Shown piece after piece: positions 28,104-38,324 of a stretch of 64,000 bases of DNA. Numbering within the stretch: position 1 is the first letter of the stretch; the number at the start of each line of letters is the position of its first letter. The notes beneath the pieces were generated by a model. The model was given only the letters and a program-made list of their open reading frames with translations, was not told where the DNA came from and searched no databases. Origin of the DNA: Sphingopyxis sp. (GTDB lineage: Bacteria > Pseudomonadota > Alphaproteobacteria > Sphingomonadales > Sphingomonadaceae). The translations under genes and the position numbers were made by a program. The DNA lies in the NCBI RefSeq assembly GCF_016704835.1, contig NZ_JADIZJ010000001.1, forward strand, positions 1,479,062 through 1,543,061. Reading direction: 5' to 3'.

Positions 28104-28778
28104 ATGCCCACCGCCGACGCCACCCCGCTGATGCCGCATGCGACCGCCGCCTGGCTGGTCGATAACACCGGCCTGACCTTCATTCAGATCGCCGAATATT
28201 GTGGCATCCACATCCTGGAAGTTCAGGCGATTGCCGACGAGACCGCCGCGACCAAATATACCGGCCGCGATCCGGTGCGCGCGCACGAACTGTCGATGGA
28301 AGAAATCGAAAAGGGTCAGGACGACCCGAACTACAAGCTCAAGATGAGCAAGCAGGCGCAGGACACGATCCGCCGTACCCGCGGTCCGCGCTATACCCCG
28401 GTCAGCAAGCGCCAGGACAAGCCCGACGGCATCGCTTGGATCCTGAAGAACCATCCCGAGGTGTCGGATGGTGCGATCGGCAAGCTGATTGGCACCACCC
28501 GCAACACGATCGGCGCGATCCGTGACCGCAGCCATTGGAACAGCGCCAACATCGTCGCCAAAGATCCGGTGACGCTGGGCCTGTGCTCGCAGCGCGAACT
28601 GGATGCGCTGGTCGCCAAGGCGGCGAAGAAGGCAGGGATCGAGGCGCCGACCGACAATCGCTTTGAGGGCGACCGCGAAGCGCTGCTCGAAGAACTGCGC
28701 GCCGAACGCACCGCCGCGAACGAAGCGCGTGCCGCCGAGGCCGCTGCAGAGGTCGCGAGCGACGCGACGGCAAACTGA
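28104..28778 (+). CDS. trcR: Cell-cycle transcriptional regulator TrcR (DUF1013)
   Basis: A 224-residue DUF1013 protein. The N-terminal half has two helix-turn-helix-like segments (AAWLVDNTGLTFIQIAEYCG and the later DGAIGKLIGTTRNTIGAIRD), and YKLKMSKQAQDTIRRTRGPR plus HPEVSDGAIGKL are family signatures. The last ~60 residues are an Ala/Glu-rich coil. In Caulobacter-type bacteria the family is reported as a cell-cycle regulator interacting with RNA polymerase. ATG 28104 has TTGGAG 9 bases upstream. The MBL-fold gene starts 4 bases after the stop, so they are probably co-transcribed. Confidence 0.88.
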   Translation: MPTADATPLMPHATAAWLVDNTGLTFIQIAEYCGIHILEVQAIADETAATKYTGRDPVRAHELSMEEIEKGQDDPNYKLKMSKQAQDTIRRTRGPRYTPVSKRQDKPDGIAWILKNHPEVSDGAIGKLIGTTRNTIGAIRDRSHWNSANIVAKDPVTLGLCSQRELDALVAKAAKKAGIEAPTDNRFEGDREALLEELRAERTAANEARAAEAAAEVASDATAN

Positions 28779-28781
28779 AGC

Positions 28782-29921
28782 GTGGCGGCGGGACAGGATG
28801 ACGACAATATCCCGGCGGCCAGCGGCTCGCCGGACGCGTCGCTGACCCAGGACGACAGTTTTACGTCGACCAGCCACGCCGGACTGACCTATCCGTGGGG
28901 CGATGCCGCACCGGGGGTCGGCGAGACGATCCGCATCGCGCCGGGGATCAGCTGGGCGCGCATCCCGATGCCGGGATCGCTCGGCCATATCAACAGCTGG
29001 CTGCTCGATGACGACGCAGACGGCGATGATGGTGTCGCGATCGTCGATACCGGCATCTGCCTGACCATGTGTTCGGATGCGTGGAAGGCGCTTTACGCCG
29101 GCGCGCTGAACGGCAAGCGGATCACGCGCGTCATCGGCACCCACCTGCACCCCGACCATATCGGGCTGGCCGGCTGGATCGCGAAGAAGCAGGGCGTCAA
29201 GCTGTGGATGACGCGCGGCGAGATGCTGACCGCGCGTGCTATTATTGCTGATTCAAGCGACAATGCTCCCGAAGAGATGCTGGCCCAATCGCGCGCCGCG
29301 GGTTGGGACGAGGCCGCGCTCGAAGCCGCCAAATCGCGCGGCTGGAACATGTTCCAGCGGATGATATTTCCGCTGCCGCGCAGCTATGTGCGGATCGAGG
29401 ACAGCGACCGGATCGACCTAGGCGCGAACCGGTGGCGCGTTGTGGTTGGGTCGGGTCACAGCCCGGAACATGCCTGCCTGTGGAACGAGCGCGAGGGCGT
29501 ACTGGTATCGGGCGACCAGGTTCTGCCACGGATCAGTTCGAACGTATCGGTCAACATCACCGAACCCGACGCCGATCCGCTGGGCGAATGGCTGGCGTCG
29601 ATCGACAAGTTGCTCGCTACTGTGCCGGCCGATGTGACCGTCTGCCCCGCGCATGGCGAACCGTTTAAGGGTCTCCATGTCCGCCTGATGGCGCTGCGCG
29701 ACGAGCATCGCATGCGGCTCTACAATCTGGCCGAGGCTGCGGCAAAGGCGCCGATGCGCGCGGTCGACAGCTTCCCGTTGCTGTTCAACCGGCCGATCGG
29801 CGAGCATAATCAGGGGCTGGCGACCGGCGAGGCGCTGGCGCATCTGAAGCGGCTCGAGGTCGAAGGCCGCGTCCGGCGCGAAGATCGTGACGGGGTGTGG
29901 TGGTATCACGGGGCGGCGTAA
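28782..29921 (+). CDS. MBL-fold metallo-hydrolase
   Basis: A 379-residue metallo-beta-lactamase-fold hydrolase with the metal motif THLHPDHIGLAGW, a later GHSPEHACL histidine and VCPAHGEPFKG. After the MBL domain (to ~residue 300) is a helical C-terminal region (GLATGEALAHLKRLEVEGRV) with the winged-helix look of LACTB2/BLACT_WH proteins. The substrate is unknown; relatives are hydrolases of thioesters, lactones or nucleic acids. The GTG start at 28782 lies 4 bases after trcR. Confidence 0.82.
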   Translation: MAAGQDDDNIPAASGSPDASLTQDDSFTSTSHAGLTYPWGDAAPGVGETIRIAPGISWARIPMPGSLGHINSWLLDDDADGDDGVAIVDTGICLTMCSDAWKALYAGALNGKRITRVIGTHLHPDHIGLAGWIAKKQGVKLWMTRGEMLTARAIIADSSDNAPEEMLAQSRAAGWDEAALEAAKSRGWNMFQRMIFPLPRSYVRIEDSDRIDLGANRWRVVVGSGHSPEHACLWNEREGVLVSGDQVLPRISSNVSVNITEPDADPLGEWLASIDKLLATVPADVTVCPAHGEPFKGLHVRLMALRDEHRMRLYNLAEAAAKAPMRAVDSFPLLFNRPIGEHNQGLATGEALAHLKRLEVEGRVRREDRDGVWWYHGAA

Positions 29922-30108
29922 AGTCGTGGTGCCAATGTCGACTATCGGGCGGGAAACGGTCGGTTCTTAGTTCATCATCGCGGAGTTGATCTGGTTCCAT
30001 TGGCGCACCGGTAGCGCCATGGCCCCGCCGCCAGCGCCTTGCGCAGCCACCCCCCATTGCCACGCCGCATTGAAGAGTCAGCGGCAACTATCGACCTCTC
30101 AAACAAGC

Positions 30109-30133
30109 AAAGGGGGCCGCAACGACCCCCTTT
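30109..30133 (-). terminator. Hairpin terminator of the M3 peptidase gene
   Basis: AAAGGGGG and CCCCCTTT (30109-30116, 30126-30133) form an 8-bp stem 22 bases beyond the - strand peptidase stop. Downstream on the - strand is a T-rich run (GCTTGTTTG), consistent with an intrinsic terminator. Confidence 0.7.
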
Positions 30134-30154
30134 GCCTCCCCGGTACTGTTCGCT

Positions 30155-32365
30155 CTATTCCGTCGGAAATCCACGCTTTTTCAGTAGCGCCGAGACATCG
30201 GGATCGCGGCCGCGGAAGGCGCGATACGCTTCGGCGCGGTCGGTTTCGTTGCCGGTCATCAACAACAGGGTGCGGAACTTGTCGGCGACCGTGCGATCCC
30301 ACGGGCCACCGGCTTCGGTAAACGCCGCCCAGGTGTCGGCGTCCATCGTTTCCGACCACAAATAGCTGTAATAACCCGCCGAATAGGCATCGCTCGAAAA
30401 TAGATGGGCAAACTGCGGCAGGCGGTGGCGCATCACGATTTCGCGCGGCATGCCCATTTCGGCCAGCGTCTCGCGTTCGAACTTGTCGACGTCGGTCGGC
30501 GGCACCTTGCGGTCGTGCAGCTTCATGTCGACGATCGCGCTCGACAGATATTCGACCGTCTCAAAGCCTTGGTTGAACTTGCCCGACGCCTCGATCTTGT
30601 CGAGCAGCGCCTGCGGCATCGGCGCGCCGGTTTTATAATGCGTCGCGAATTTCGACAGCACTTCGGGGGTCATCAGCCAATTTTCGTTCACCTGGCTCGG
30701 ATATTCAACAAAGTCGCGCGGCACCCCGGCGAGCGCCGGGTAGTAGATGTGCTGGAGCAGATAGTGAATGCCGTGGCCGAATTCGTGGAACAGCGTCGAC
30801 GCATCGTCGAGGCTGATCAACGTCGGTTCGCCCTTCGCCGCTTCGGTGAAATTATTGTTGTTAGACGCGAGGACATTGCGCTCGCCGCCCAGCGTCTGCT
30901 GGCTGCGATAGGTTGTCATCCACGCGCCCGACCGCTTGCCGTCGCGCGCGAAATTGTCGAGGTACAGCAATCCGACATTCTCATTGGTCTTGAGATTATA
31001 GACCTCGAACGTCCGCACTTTCGCATCGAAAACCGGAACGGTGCCAGTGTTTTCGCGGAAACCGAGGTCATAGAGCTGCCCCGCCGACCAGAACATGCCG
31101 TCGACCAGCTTGTCGAGCTGCAGATACGGTTTCACCTCGCTCTCATCGAGGTCGTATTTCGCCTTGCGGACCTTTTCCGAATAGAAACGATAATCCCACG
31201 GCTCGATGGTGATTTTCGGTCCCTTGCCGGCCTTGGCATCGGCATCGGCGATCGCCTGCATGTCGGCGACCTCTTCCTTCACACGCGCGACCGCGGCGGG
31301 CCACACCTTCATCATCAGCCCCATCGCATTGGCGGGGGTCTTCGCCATCGTGTCGGCCATGCGGTAATTGGCGTGCGTCGCAAAGCCGAGCAGCTCGGCG
31401 CGCTGCTGCCGCAGCTTCAGAATCTCGGCGATCGTCGCATTGGTGTCGTTGGCATCGCCGTTGTCGCCGCGGCTGACGAACGCCTTATAGACTTTTTCGC
31501 GAAGCGCGCGGTTGGTCGAATTCTGCAGCACCGGCTGCGCCGATGACCGCGTGTTCTTGATCGCCCACTGGCCAGGCTTGCCGTTCGCTTCGGCAGCCGC
31601 GGCGAGCGAGGCGATAAAGCCCGCGTCGAGCCCCGCCAGTTCAGCCTTGTCGGTGACGAAGGTGTAAAGCTTCTCGTCGCCGAGCAGCTTCGACGAAAAG
31701 GCCGAGAACAGCCCTTCGAGCTTGGAATTCATCGCGACCAGTTTCGTCTTGTCGGCCGCCGTCAGATTGGCGCCGTCGCGCACCATTTCGTCATAGCTGC
31801 GCTCGACGATGCGAATCTGTTGGGCGTTCAGCCCGCTCGTCTTGCGTGCGTCGTACACCGCCTTGTAGCGCGCGAAGAGCTCGGGCTGGAGGAACAGTTC
31901 GGTGTAGAAAGTGGTGAGCTTGGGGCTCCATTCGGCGTCGATCGCTTCGACGCGGTCGTTCGACTTGTTGGACGTCTGAACACCCCACAGCGCGAACAGC
32001 CGTTCCATCGTGTCGCCCGCCAGCATCATCGGCACATGAGTGTTCTCGAACGTCGGCGCCGCCGGATTGTCGATCACCGCCTGCACCTCGGCGCGCGTTG
32101 CCGCCATGCCCTTGGTAAAGGCGTCGGGGAACAGTTCGGGGTCCATCTTGTCCCACGGCGGCACCCCTTCAAAGGGGCCGGTCCAGGTCGCGAGCATCGG
32201 GTTTTGGCCAGCAGGAACGGCGGCGGGCGTGGTCGCAGCCGATTCGGCGGCGGGCGGGGCGGTAGCGGTCATCGGTCTATCCATGTTGGTGCAACCCGCG
32301 AGCAACGCGGTGGATGTAAGCAAAAGTGACAGGCGACAGGCAAAAGGGTGCGCGGTGCGCGGCAT
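30155..32365 (-). CDS. M3 family metallopeptidase (peptidyl-dipeptidase Dcp-like), lipoprotein
   Basis: A 736-residue zinc peptidase of the thimet/Dcp family, of normal Dcp length plus a lipoprotein signal (LLLTSTALLAGCTN). The zinc site is FHEFGHGIHYLL with the downstream Glu in PRDFVEYPSQVNENW. The C-terminal substrate-loop Tyr/His region (FSSDAYSAGYYSYLWSETMD) is intact. Dcp enzymes remove C-terminal dipeptides. The signal indicates a periplasmic, membrane-anchored form. It is monocistronic, with its own terminator, and a GC-rich repeat separates it from the SMP-30 gene. Confidence 0.93.
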   Translation of the reverse strand: MPRTAHPFACRLSLLLTSTALLAGCTNMDRPMTATAPPAAESAATTPAAVPAGQNPMLATWTGPFEGVPPWDKMDPELFPDAFTKGMAATRAEVQAVIDNPAAPTFENTHVPMMLAGDTMERLFALWGVQTSNKSNDRVEAIDAEWSPKLTTFYTELFLQPELFARYKAVYDARKTSGLNAQQIRIVERSYDEMVRDGANLTAADKTKLVAMNSKLEGLFSAFSSKLLGDEKLYTFVTDKAELAGLDAGFIASLAAAAEANGKPGQWAIKNTRSSAQPVLQNSTNRALREKVYKAFVSRGDNGDANDTNATIAEILKLRQQRAELLGFATHANYRMADTMAKTPANAMGLMMKVWPAAVARVKEEVADMQAIADADAKAGKGPKITIEPWDYRFYSEKVRKAKYDLDESEVKPYLQLDKLVDGMFWSAGQLYDLGFRENTGTVPVFDAKVRTFEVYNLKTNENVGLLYLDNFARDGKRSGAWMTTYRSQQTLGGERNVLASNNNNFTEAAKGEPTLISLDDASTLFHEFGHGIHYLLQHIYYPALAGVPRDFVEYPSQVNENWLMTPEVLSKFATHYKTGAPMPQALLDKIEASGKFNQGFETVEYLSSAIVDMKLHDRKVPPTDVDKFERETLAEMGMPREIVMRHRLPQFAHLFSSDAYSAGYYSYLWSETMDADTWAAFTEAGGPWDRTVADKFRTLLLMTGNETDRAEAYRAFRGRDPDVSALLKKRGFPTE

Positions 32366-32496
32366 CGGTGATTCTCCCCGGAGGAAAAGGTTTCGGGCGA
32401 AACCATGTTGGACCGAGCCTTAACCCGAGATTGCGACGCGGCGCAAGTTTGCGGGGACGAACCGAGCGAGCGGATATTCCACCCTGTCGCGAATCC

Positions 32497-32591
32497 ATGG
32501 GGAGGGGGACCCCTTGCGGAGCAAGAGGTGTAGGGGCAGCGACGGTGCGACAAAGCACCTCCGTTAGTGCTTCGCGCCGCCACCTCCCCAT
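32497..32591. repeat. Diverged intergenic inverted repeat (family A-like copy)
   Basis: ATGGGGAGGGGG at 32497-32508 pairs imperfectly with CCACCTCCCCAT ending at 32591. Inner sequence GGGGCAGCGACGG resembles the region after the first arm of the other family A elements (GGGGCAGCG / GGGGCAGTG). It lies between two - strand genes. Confidence 0.5.
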
Positions 32592-32615
32592 CGCTGCGCG
32601 ACTGGGAGGATATCA

Positions 32616-33485
32616 TTATCCCGCAAAGTCTGCCTGTGCCAACCCCGCCACACCGACTCGAAACGCAAACACCCCGCCCGCATGCGGCTGCGCCTTTCGC
32701 TCCTCGTCGGACAAGTTCTTCCCCGCGCTGGTGACAAACGCCGTTTGCATGTCGGCGCCGCCGAACGCGATCATCGTCGGGCGCTGCACCGGCAGCTCGA
32801 CCGTCTGGATCAGTTCGCCCGCGGGCGACAGGCGCACAACGCGCCATCCGTCCCACAGTGCCGACCAGTAACAACCCTCGGCATCCACCGCAGCGCCATC
32901 GGGGCGACCGTTGCCGAGCGGAAACTGGTGGAAGATCCGTCCTGCGCCCAAGGTGCCGGACGCCGGATCGACGTCGAAAGCACGGATCGTATGGGTCGGA
33001 GTGTCGGCATGGTAAAATCTCCGCCCGTCAGGGCTGAACGCTGCGCCGTTGCTGGTGGTCAGGCCACCGAAAACTTCGGAGAGCGAACCGTCAGGATCGA
33101 GCCGATAAAGGGTCGCGGTGGGATGCGCCTTGTCGCTCGTCAGGCTGCCAACCCACAGTCGACCGGCCCCGTCGACGCACCCGTCGTTGAAGCGCTGCTC
33201 GGGCTTTTCCGCCAGCACCGCCGGGCCGAACGGGCGCGGCGCGGCACCCCAGTTGTCGATCAGCGCGCAGCTGTCCTCCATCGCGACCACCAGCCCGCCA
33301 CCCGCGCGAGGCGCGACGCAGCCGACCTGCTCGTCGAGCGTCATGACCTCGTCAGCGCCCGTTACCGGATCGGTGCGGTGGATTATCCGCCCCTCGATAT
33401 CGACCCAGTACAGCCGCTGTTCGGGCGCGCTCCAGCGCGGCGACTCGCCGAGCAAGGCGCCGGCATCGTAGAGAAGTTGGACCAT
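32616..33485 (-). CDS. SMP-30/gluconolaconase family protein
   Basis: A 289-residue six-bladed propeller of the SMP-30/gluconolactonase/LRE family. Metal-ligand motifs are LGESPRW (Glu), KPEQRFNDGCVD (Asn), SNGAAFSPDG (Asn) and GRPDGAAVDAEG (Asp). Family members hydrolyse aldonolactones such as glucono- or arabinono-lactone. Many sit in sugar catabolic operons, but this one appears alone here. ATG 33485 is preferred to an upstream start because the protein family begins at VQLLYDAGALLGESPRW-like sequence. Confidence 0.88.
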   Translation of the reverse strand: MVQLLYDAGALLGESPRWSAPEQRLYWVDIEGRIIHRTDPVTGADEVMTLDEQVGCVAPRAGGGLVVAMEDSCALIDNWGAAPRPFGPAVLAEKPEQRFNDGCVDGAGRLWVGSLTSDKAHPTATLYRLDPDGSLSEVFGGLTTSNGAAFSPDGRRFYHADTPTHTIRAFDVDPASGTLGAGRIFHQFPLGNGRPDGAAVDAEGCYWSALWDGWRVVRLSPAGELIQTVELPVQRPTMIAFGGADMQTAFVTSAGKNLSDEERKAQPHAGGVFAFRVGVAGLAQADFAG

Positions 33486-33849
33486 GGCCGTATCGTAGCG
33501 CGCGCCGCCGCCGCTGCCCAGCGGCTGCAATCCTATTCGTGGTCTCGCCCAGGCGAGGGGAGGCTGCCGTCCGCTTCGTGGGCGACACCTTTAATTGATC
33601 GCCATCCTTGCGAAGGTCAGCATCTCACCTTCTCGGATTGTCGCAGTGGCGAGAACCCCGCCTTCACCGGGATGACGAGATATGGAACGGACGGGTAAAC
33701 CTTTTATCACTCGCGCCGCCGAACGCTCAAACTTTCATGCCGTAACGTCTTTCCGCTTGACGTGCACGTAAACGTAAGGTCTCTTGGCGTGCGAAAAGAT
33801 GCGGCCGACTCCCCGCCTGCGTTCGGCTGCCGCAAGGGAAAGGAAAGCC
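33486..33849. other. Divergent control region upstream of the beta-oxidation operon
   Basis: A 364-base intergenic stretch between the divergent SMP-30 and acyl-CoA dehydrogenase genes. It carries repeat-like sequence (CCATCCTTGCGAAGG; later CGCCTTCACCGGGATGACGA) around 33600-33680 and a 16-bp operator-like palindrome at 33757-33772. No coding frame is convincing. Confidence 0.55.
33757..33772. promoter_or_regulatory. Operator-like 16-bp near-palindrome upstream of the acyl-CoA dehydrogenase operon
   Basis: TTGACGTGCACGTAAA has one mismatch to a perfect palindrome and shares TTGACGT/ACGTNAA half-sites with the perfect palindrome at 19309-19324. A further half-site (ACGTAAG) overlaps its right edge. 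It lies 78 bases upstream of the operon start and may be a LiuR-type MerR operator; this is inference. Confidence 0.5.
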
Positions 33850-35004
33850 ATGTCGCTCGATAATCTGTCGCGCTCCGCCTACACCGACGATCATGAGGCC
33901 TTCCGCTCCACCGTCCGCCAGTTCCTGGAAAGAGAGATCGCCCCCAACGCCGCGCAATGGGCCGAGGACAAGATCGTCCCCAAGTCGATCTGGCCCAAGG
34001 CGGGCGAGCTTGGCATGCTGTGTCCGACGGTGCCCGAGGAATATGGCGGGCTCGGCCTCGACTTCGGCTACAACGCGATCGTCGACGAAGAAAGTGCCTA
34101 TTACGGCCGCGCCACCACCGGCTTCTCGCTCCAGTCGGACATCGTTACCAACTACATCGTCAAATATGGCAGCGAAGAGCAGAAGAAACACTGGCTGCCC
34201 AAAATGGTCGCGGGCGAGGTGATCACCGCGATCGCGATGACCGAACCCGGCACCGGCTCCGACCTTCAGGGCATGCGCACGACCGCGAAAAAGGATGGCA
34301 ATCATTATGTCATCAACGGCTCGAAAACCTATATCACCAATGGCCAGAACGCCGACCTGATCCTCGTCTGCGTCAAGACCGACACCGAGGTCCAGCCGGC
34401 GTGGAAGGGCGTCTCGATCGTCCTCGTCGAGGCCGATCGCGAAGGCTATGAGCGCGGCCGCAATCTCGACAAGATCGGGCAGGACGAGGCGGATACCTCG
34501 GAAATGTTCTTCAACGACGTTCGCGTCCCGATCACCAACTGCCTCGGCGAAGAGGGCAAGGGCTTCATCTATCTGATGAGCGAACTGCCGCAGGAACGCC
34601 TGTCGATCGCGGTGTCGGCGCAGGCGTCGGCGCAGCGCGCCTTCGACGACACCGTCGAATTCACCCGCGACCGCAAGGCGTTCGGCAAGCCGATCCTTGA
34701 TTTCCAGAACACGCGCTTCGTGCTCGCCGATCTCAAGACCAAATTACAGGTCGGCTGGGCGCACCTCGACTGGGCGTTGGCGCGGCATTTGAAAAAGGAA
34801 CTGACCCCCGAAGAGGGCGCCGCGGCAAAGCTGTGGCACACCGAATTGCAGTGGGAAGTCATGGACAAATGCCTCCAGCTCCACGGCGGCGCGGGCTATA
34901 TGAACGAATATCCGATCGCGCGCCTGTGGCGCGACGCGCGCGTAACCCGCATCTTCGGCGGCACCAACGAGATCATGAAGGAACTGATCGGGCGGAAGCT
35001 TTAA
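33850..35004 (+). CDS. Acyl-CoA dehydrogenase
   Basis: A 384-residue FAD-dependent acyl-CoA dehydrogenase. Motifs: AIAMTEPGTGSDLQGM (FAD/substrate), KTYITNGQNADL, and the C-terminal RIFGGTNEIMKELIGR. It makes the trans-2-enoyl-CoA in beta-oxidation; chain-length or branched-chain preference is not readable. ATG 33850 is preceded by AAGGAAAG. It heads an operon with thiolase, SDR and thioesterase. An operator-like palindrome lies 78 bases upstream. Confidence 0.93.
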   Translation: MSLDNLSRSAYTDDHEAFRSTVRQFLEREIAPNAAQWAEDKIVPKSIWPKAGELGMLCPTVPEEYGGLGLDFGYNAIVDEESAYYGRATTGFSLQSDIVTNYIVKYGSEEQKKHWLPKMVAGEVITAIAMTEPGTGSDLQGMRTTAKKDGNHYVINGSKTYITNGQNADLILVCVKTDTEVQPAWKGVSIVLVEADREGYERGRNLDKIGQDEADTSEMFFNDVRVPITNCLGEEGKGFIYLMSELPQERLSIAVSAQASAQRAFDDTVEFTRDRKAFGKPILDFQNTRFVLADLKTKLQVGWAHLDWALARHLKKELTPEEGAAAKLWHTELQWEVMDKCLQLHGGAGYMNEYPIARLWRDARVTRIFGGTNEIMKELIGRKL

Positions 35005-35058
35005 GCCCTTAGCCCCCGCATGTGCGCGGGCTACGATAACTCAGAAAGGACTAATCCC

Positions 35059-36227
<1,169 letters not shown>

Positions 36228-36235
36228 ATGCTTAG

Positions 36236-36372
36236 CCCCTCCCCTTGAGGGGAGGGGCAGTGAGACTTGGTCCGGCGTCTGCCGGGCCTTTAAGTCGAGC
36301 GGGGTGGGGGCCATCGGCCTTGCGCAACCTCGGCAGCCCCCACACCCACTCCTCCCCTGAAAGGGAGGAGCT
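36236..36372. repeat. Dispersed GC-rich inverted repeat (family A copy 2)
   Basis: The left end is a perfect 10-bp palindrome around TG (CCCCTCCCCT at 36236-36245, complement to 36257); the right end CTCCTCCCCTGAAAGGGAGG is a second palindrome. It has the same architecture as 8455-8576 and interrupts the beta-oxidation operon between thiolase and SDR genes. Confidence 0.65.
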
Positions 36373-36391
36373 TTAGACAGGAGAAACCTCA

Positions 36392-37174
36392 ATGAAACTC
36401 GACTCAACGGTATCCGCGGTCGTCACCGGCGGCGCCTCGGGTCTCGGTGCCGCCACCGCGCGCGCGCTCGCCGCCAAGGGCGTCAAGGTCGCAATCTTCG
36501 ACCTGCAGGAAGAAAAGGGCACGGCGCTCGCCGCCGAGCTTGGCGGGGTGTTCTGCGAATGCAACGTCACCGACGACGCATCGGTTGATGCCGCCTTCGC
36601 GAAATCGCGCGAAGCGATCGGTCAGGAACGCATCCTCGTGAACTGCGCGGGCACTGGCAACGCAATCAAGACGGCAAGCCGCAGCAAGGAAGACGGCAGC
36701 ATCAAGCATTTCCCGCTCGATGCCTTCAACTGGATCATCCAGATCAACCTCGTCGGCACCTTCCGCTGCATCGCCAAGTCGGCGGCGGGGATGCTGACGC
36801 TCGATCCGATGGAAGACGGCGAGCGCGGCGCGATCGTCAACACCGCATCGGTGGCGGCCGAAGACGGCCAGATCGGCCAGGCCGCTTACTCCGCATCGAA
36901 GGGCGGCGTGGTCGGCATGACGCTGCCGATCGCGCGTGACCTCGCTTCGGAAAATATCCGCGTCAACACGATACTGCCCGGGATCTTCGACACCCCGCTG
37001 CTTGCGGGCGCGCCGCAGAATGTCCGCGACGCTCTGGGCGCCTCGGTGCTCAACCCCAAGCGGCTCGGCAACCCGCCCGAATATGCCGCGCTGGCGCTGT
37101 GCATGATCGAAAACGGCTATTTCAACGGCGAGGACGTCCGCCTCGACGGCGGCATCCGCATGGGCCCGCGCTGA
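36392..37174 (+). CDS. SDR family oxidoreductase (3-hydroxyacyl-CoA dehydrogenase-like)
   Basis: A 260-residue short-chain dehydrogenase. Cofactor motif VTGGASGLGAATARAL near the N-terminus with an acidic residue after beta-2 (IFDLQEEKG) indicates NAD+. The catalytic Ser/Tyr/Lys are in NTASVAAEDGQIGQAAYSASKGG. Overall it matches the type II 3-hydroxyacyl-CoA dehydrogenase (HSD17B10-like) subgroup, which oxidises 3-hydroxyacyl-CoA. Position after thiolase supports that. The thioesterase gene begins one base after its stop. Confidence 0.9.
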   Translation: MKLDSTVSAVVTGGASGLGAATARALAAKGVKVAIFDLQEEKGTALAAELGGVFCECNVTDDASVDAAFAKSREAIGQERILVNCAGTGNAIKTASRSKEDGSIKHFPLDAFNWIIQINLVGTFRCIAKSAAGMLTLDPMEDGERGAIVNTASVAAEDGQIGQAAYSASKGGVVGMTLPIARDLASENIRVNTILPGIFDTPLLAGAPQNVRDALGASVLNPKRLGNPPEYAALALCMIENGYFNGEDVRLDGGIRMGPR

Positions 37175-37175
37175 T

Positions 37176-37613
37176 ATGCCGAAACCGGAAAGCTGGCGGC
37201 TAAATGCCGCCAGCTACCCCGTGTGCGCCGCATTCCAGACGCGGTTCCAGGACATGGACATCAACGGGCACCTCAACAATGTGGCCTTTGCCGCGCTGTT
37301 CGAAAGCGGCCGGGTGCTGCTCAACCGCCAGGTGCGTCCGCTCGGCGAGCGCCCGGCCAACGAACGCACGATGGTCGCCGCGGTCGAGATCAACTATCTG
37401 GCCGAGGGCAATTTCCCCGATCCGGTCGAGATCGCGACCGGCATCGGCCGGCTCGGCACCTCCAGCTGGACAATCGTCCAGGCCATGTTCCAGAACGGCC
37501 GCGCCATCGCAACGTGCGACACGGTGGTGGTGTGCCGGACGGATAATCAGGCGAAGCCGCTGCGTGCGGAGTTGGTCGCCGAACTGACCGCCAATCTGGT
37601 GACATCGGTCTAA
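37176..37613 (+). CDS. Acyl-CoA thioesterase (4HBT hotdog family)
   Basis: A 145-residue hotdog-fold protein. The motif FQTRFQDMDINGHLNNVAFAALFESGR carries the Asp and His-Asn of 4-hydroxybenzoyl-CoA-type thioesterases. It should hydrolyse acyl-CoA to free acid and CoA, perhaps as a relief valve for the beta-oxidation genes upstream. It begins one base after the SDR stop and its own stop overlaps the convergent gmk stop by 4 bases. Confidence 0.87.
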   Translation: MPKPESWRLNAASYPVCAAFQTRFQDMDINGHLNNVAFAALFESGRVLLNRQVRPLGERPANERTMVAAVEINYLAEGNFPDPVEIATGIGRLGTSSWTIVQAMFQNGRAIATCDTVVVCRTDNQAKPLRAELVAELTANLVTSV

Positions 37614-38272
37614 AGCGACGTATCGCCTTCGGGTACCGACCGGATCAAATCACGGGCAAAGCCGATCAGCCCGATCTGGCGCCGCCGCTTCAAACGCTCG
37701 GCGCGCAGGATCGCCATCACTTCGCCATAACATGCATCGACGTCATCGTTGATCAGCACATAATCATAGCCGTCCCAATGGCTGATCTCGTTCGCCGCGC
37801 GCGCCATGCGCGCGGCTATGACTTCGTCGCTATCGGTCTTGCGGCTGCGCAGGCGGCGCTCCAGCTCCTCCATCGTTGGCGGCAGGACAAAGACGCGGAC
37901 AACGTCGGGGCCGGCCTCCTGATACAGCTGCTGCGCGCCCTGCCAATCGATGTCGAACAGCACATCCTTGCCCGCGTCGAGCAGTTCGTCGACCCGCGCG
38001 CGCGGCGTCCCGTAGCGGTGGCCGAAGACATGCGCCCACTCTAGAAATTCGCCATCGGCGGCCATTTGCTTGAAGGTTTCGACATCGACGAAATGATAAT
38101 CCTTGCCGTCGATCTCGCCGGGGCGCGGCGGCCGCGTGGTGGCCGAGATTGACAGCGCGATATCGGGATCGACCCCCAGCATCTTTTTCGAAATGGTGGT
38201 CTTGCCCGCGCCCGACGGCGAGGAAAGGACGAACAACACGCCGCGGCGGTCGAGGTGGACGCTTTCAGCCAT
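37610..38272 (-). CDS. gmk: Guanylate kinase
   Basis: A 220-residue P-loop kinase converting GMP to GDP with ATP. Motifs: Walker A SSPSGAGKTTISKKML, GMP-binding STTRPPRPGEIDGKDYHFV-like region (ISATTRPPRPGEIDG) and the lid DVLFDIDWQGAQQ. Length is standard. It is convergent with the thioesterase, overlapping by 4 bases, and divergent from the UPF0314 gene. Confidence 0.96.
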   Translation of the reverse strand: MAESVHLDRRGVLFVLSSPSGAGKTTISKKMLGVDPDIALSISATTRPPRPGEIDGKDYHFVDVETFKQMAADGEFLEWAHVFGHRYGTPRARVDELLDAGKDVLFDIDWQGAQQLYQEAGPDVVRVFVLPPTMEELERRLRSRKTDSDEVIAARMARAANEISHWDGYDYVLINDDVDACYGEVMAILRAERLKRRRQIGLIGFARDLIRSVPEGDTSL

Positions 38273-38324
38273 GGCCGCTATTCGCGAAAGGCGCGCCGGC
38301 GGTCAAGCGCGAAGGGGACAGGGC

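Noticed and set aside
36236..36372. Intrinsic terminator splitting the beta-oxidation operon
   Set aside because: The palindromes have no T-run and match the dispersed family A repeat, so I call it a repeat that may or may not affect transcription.
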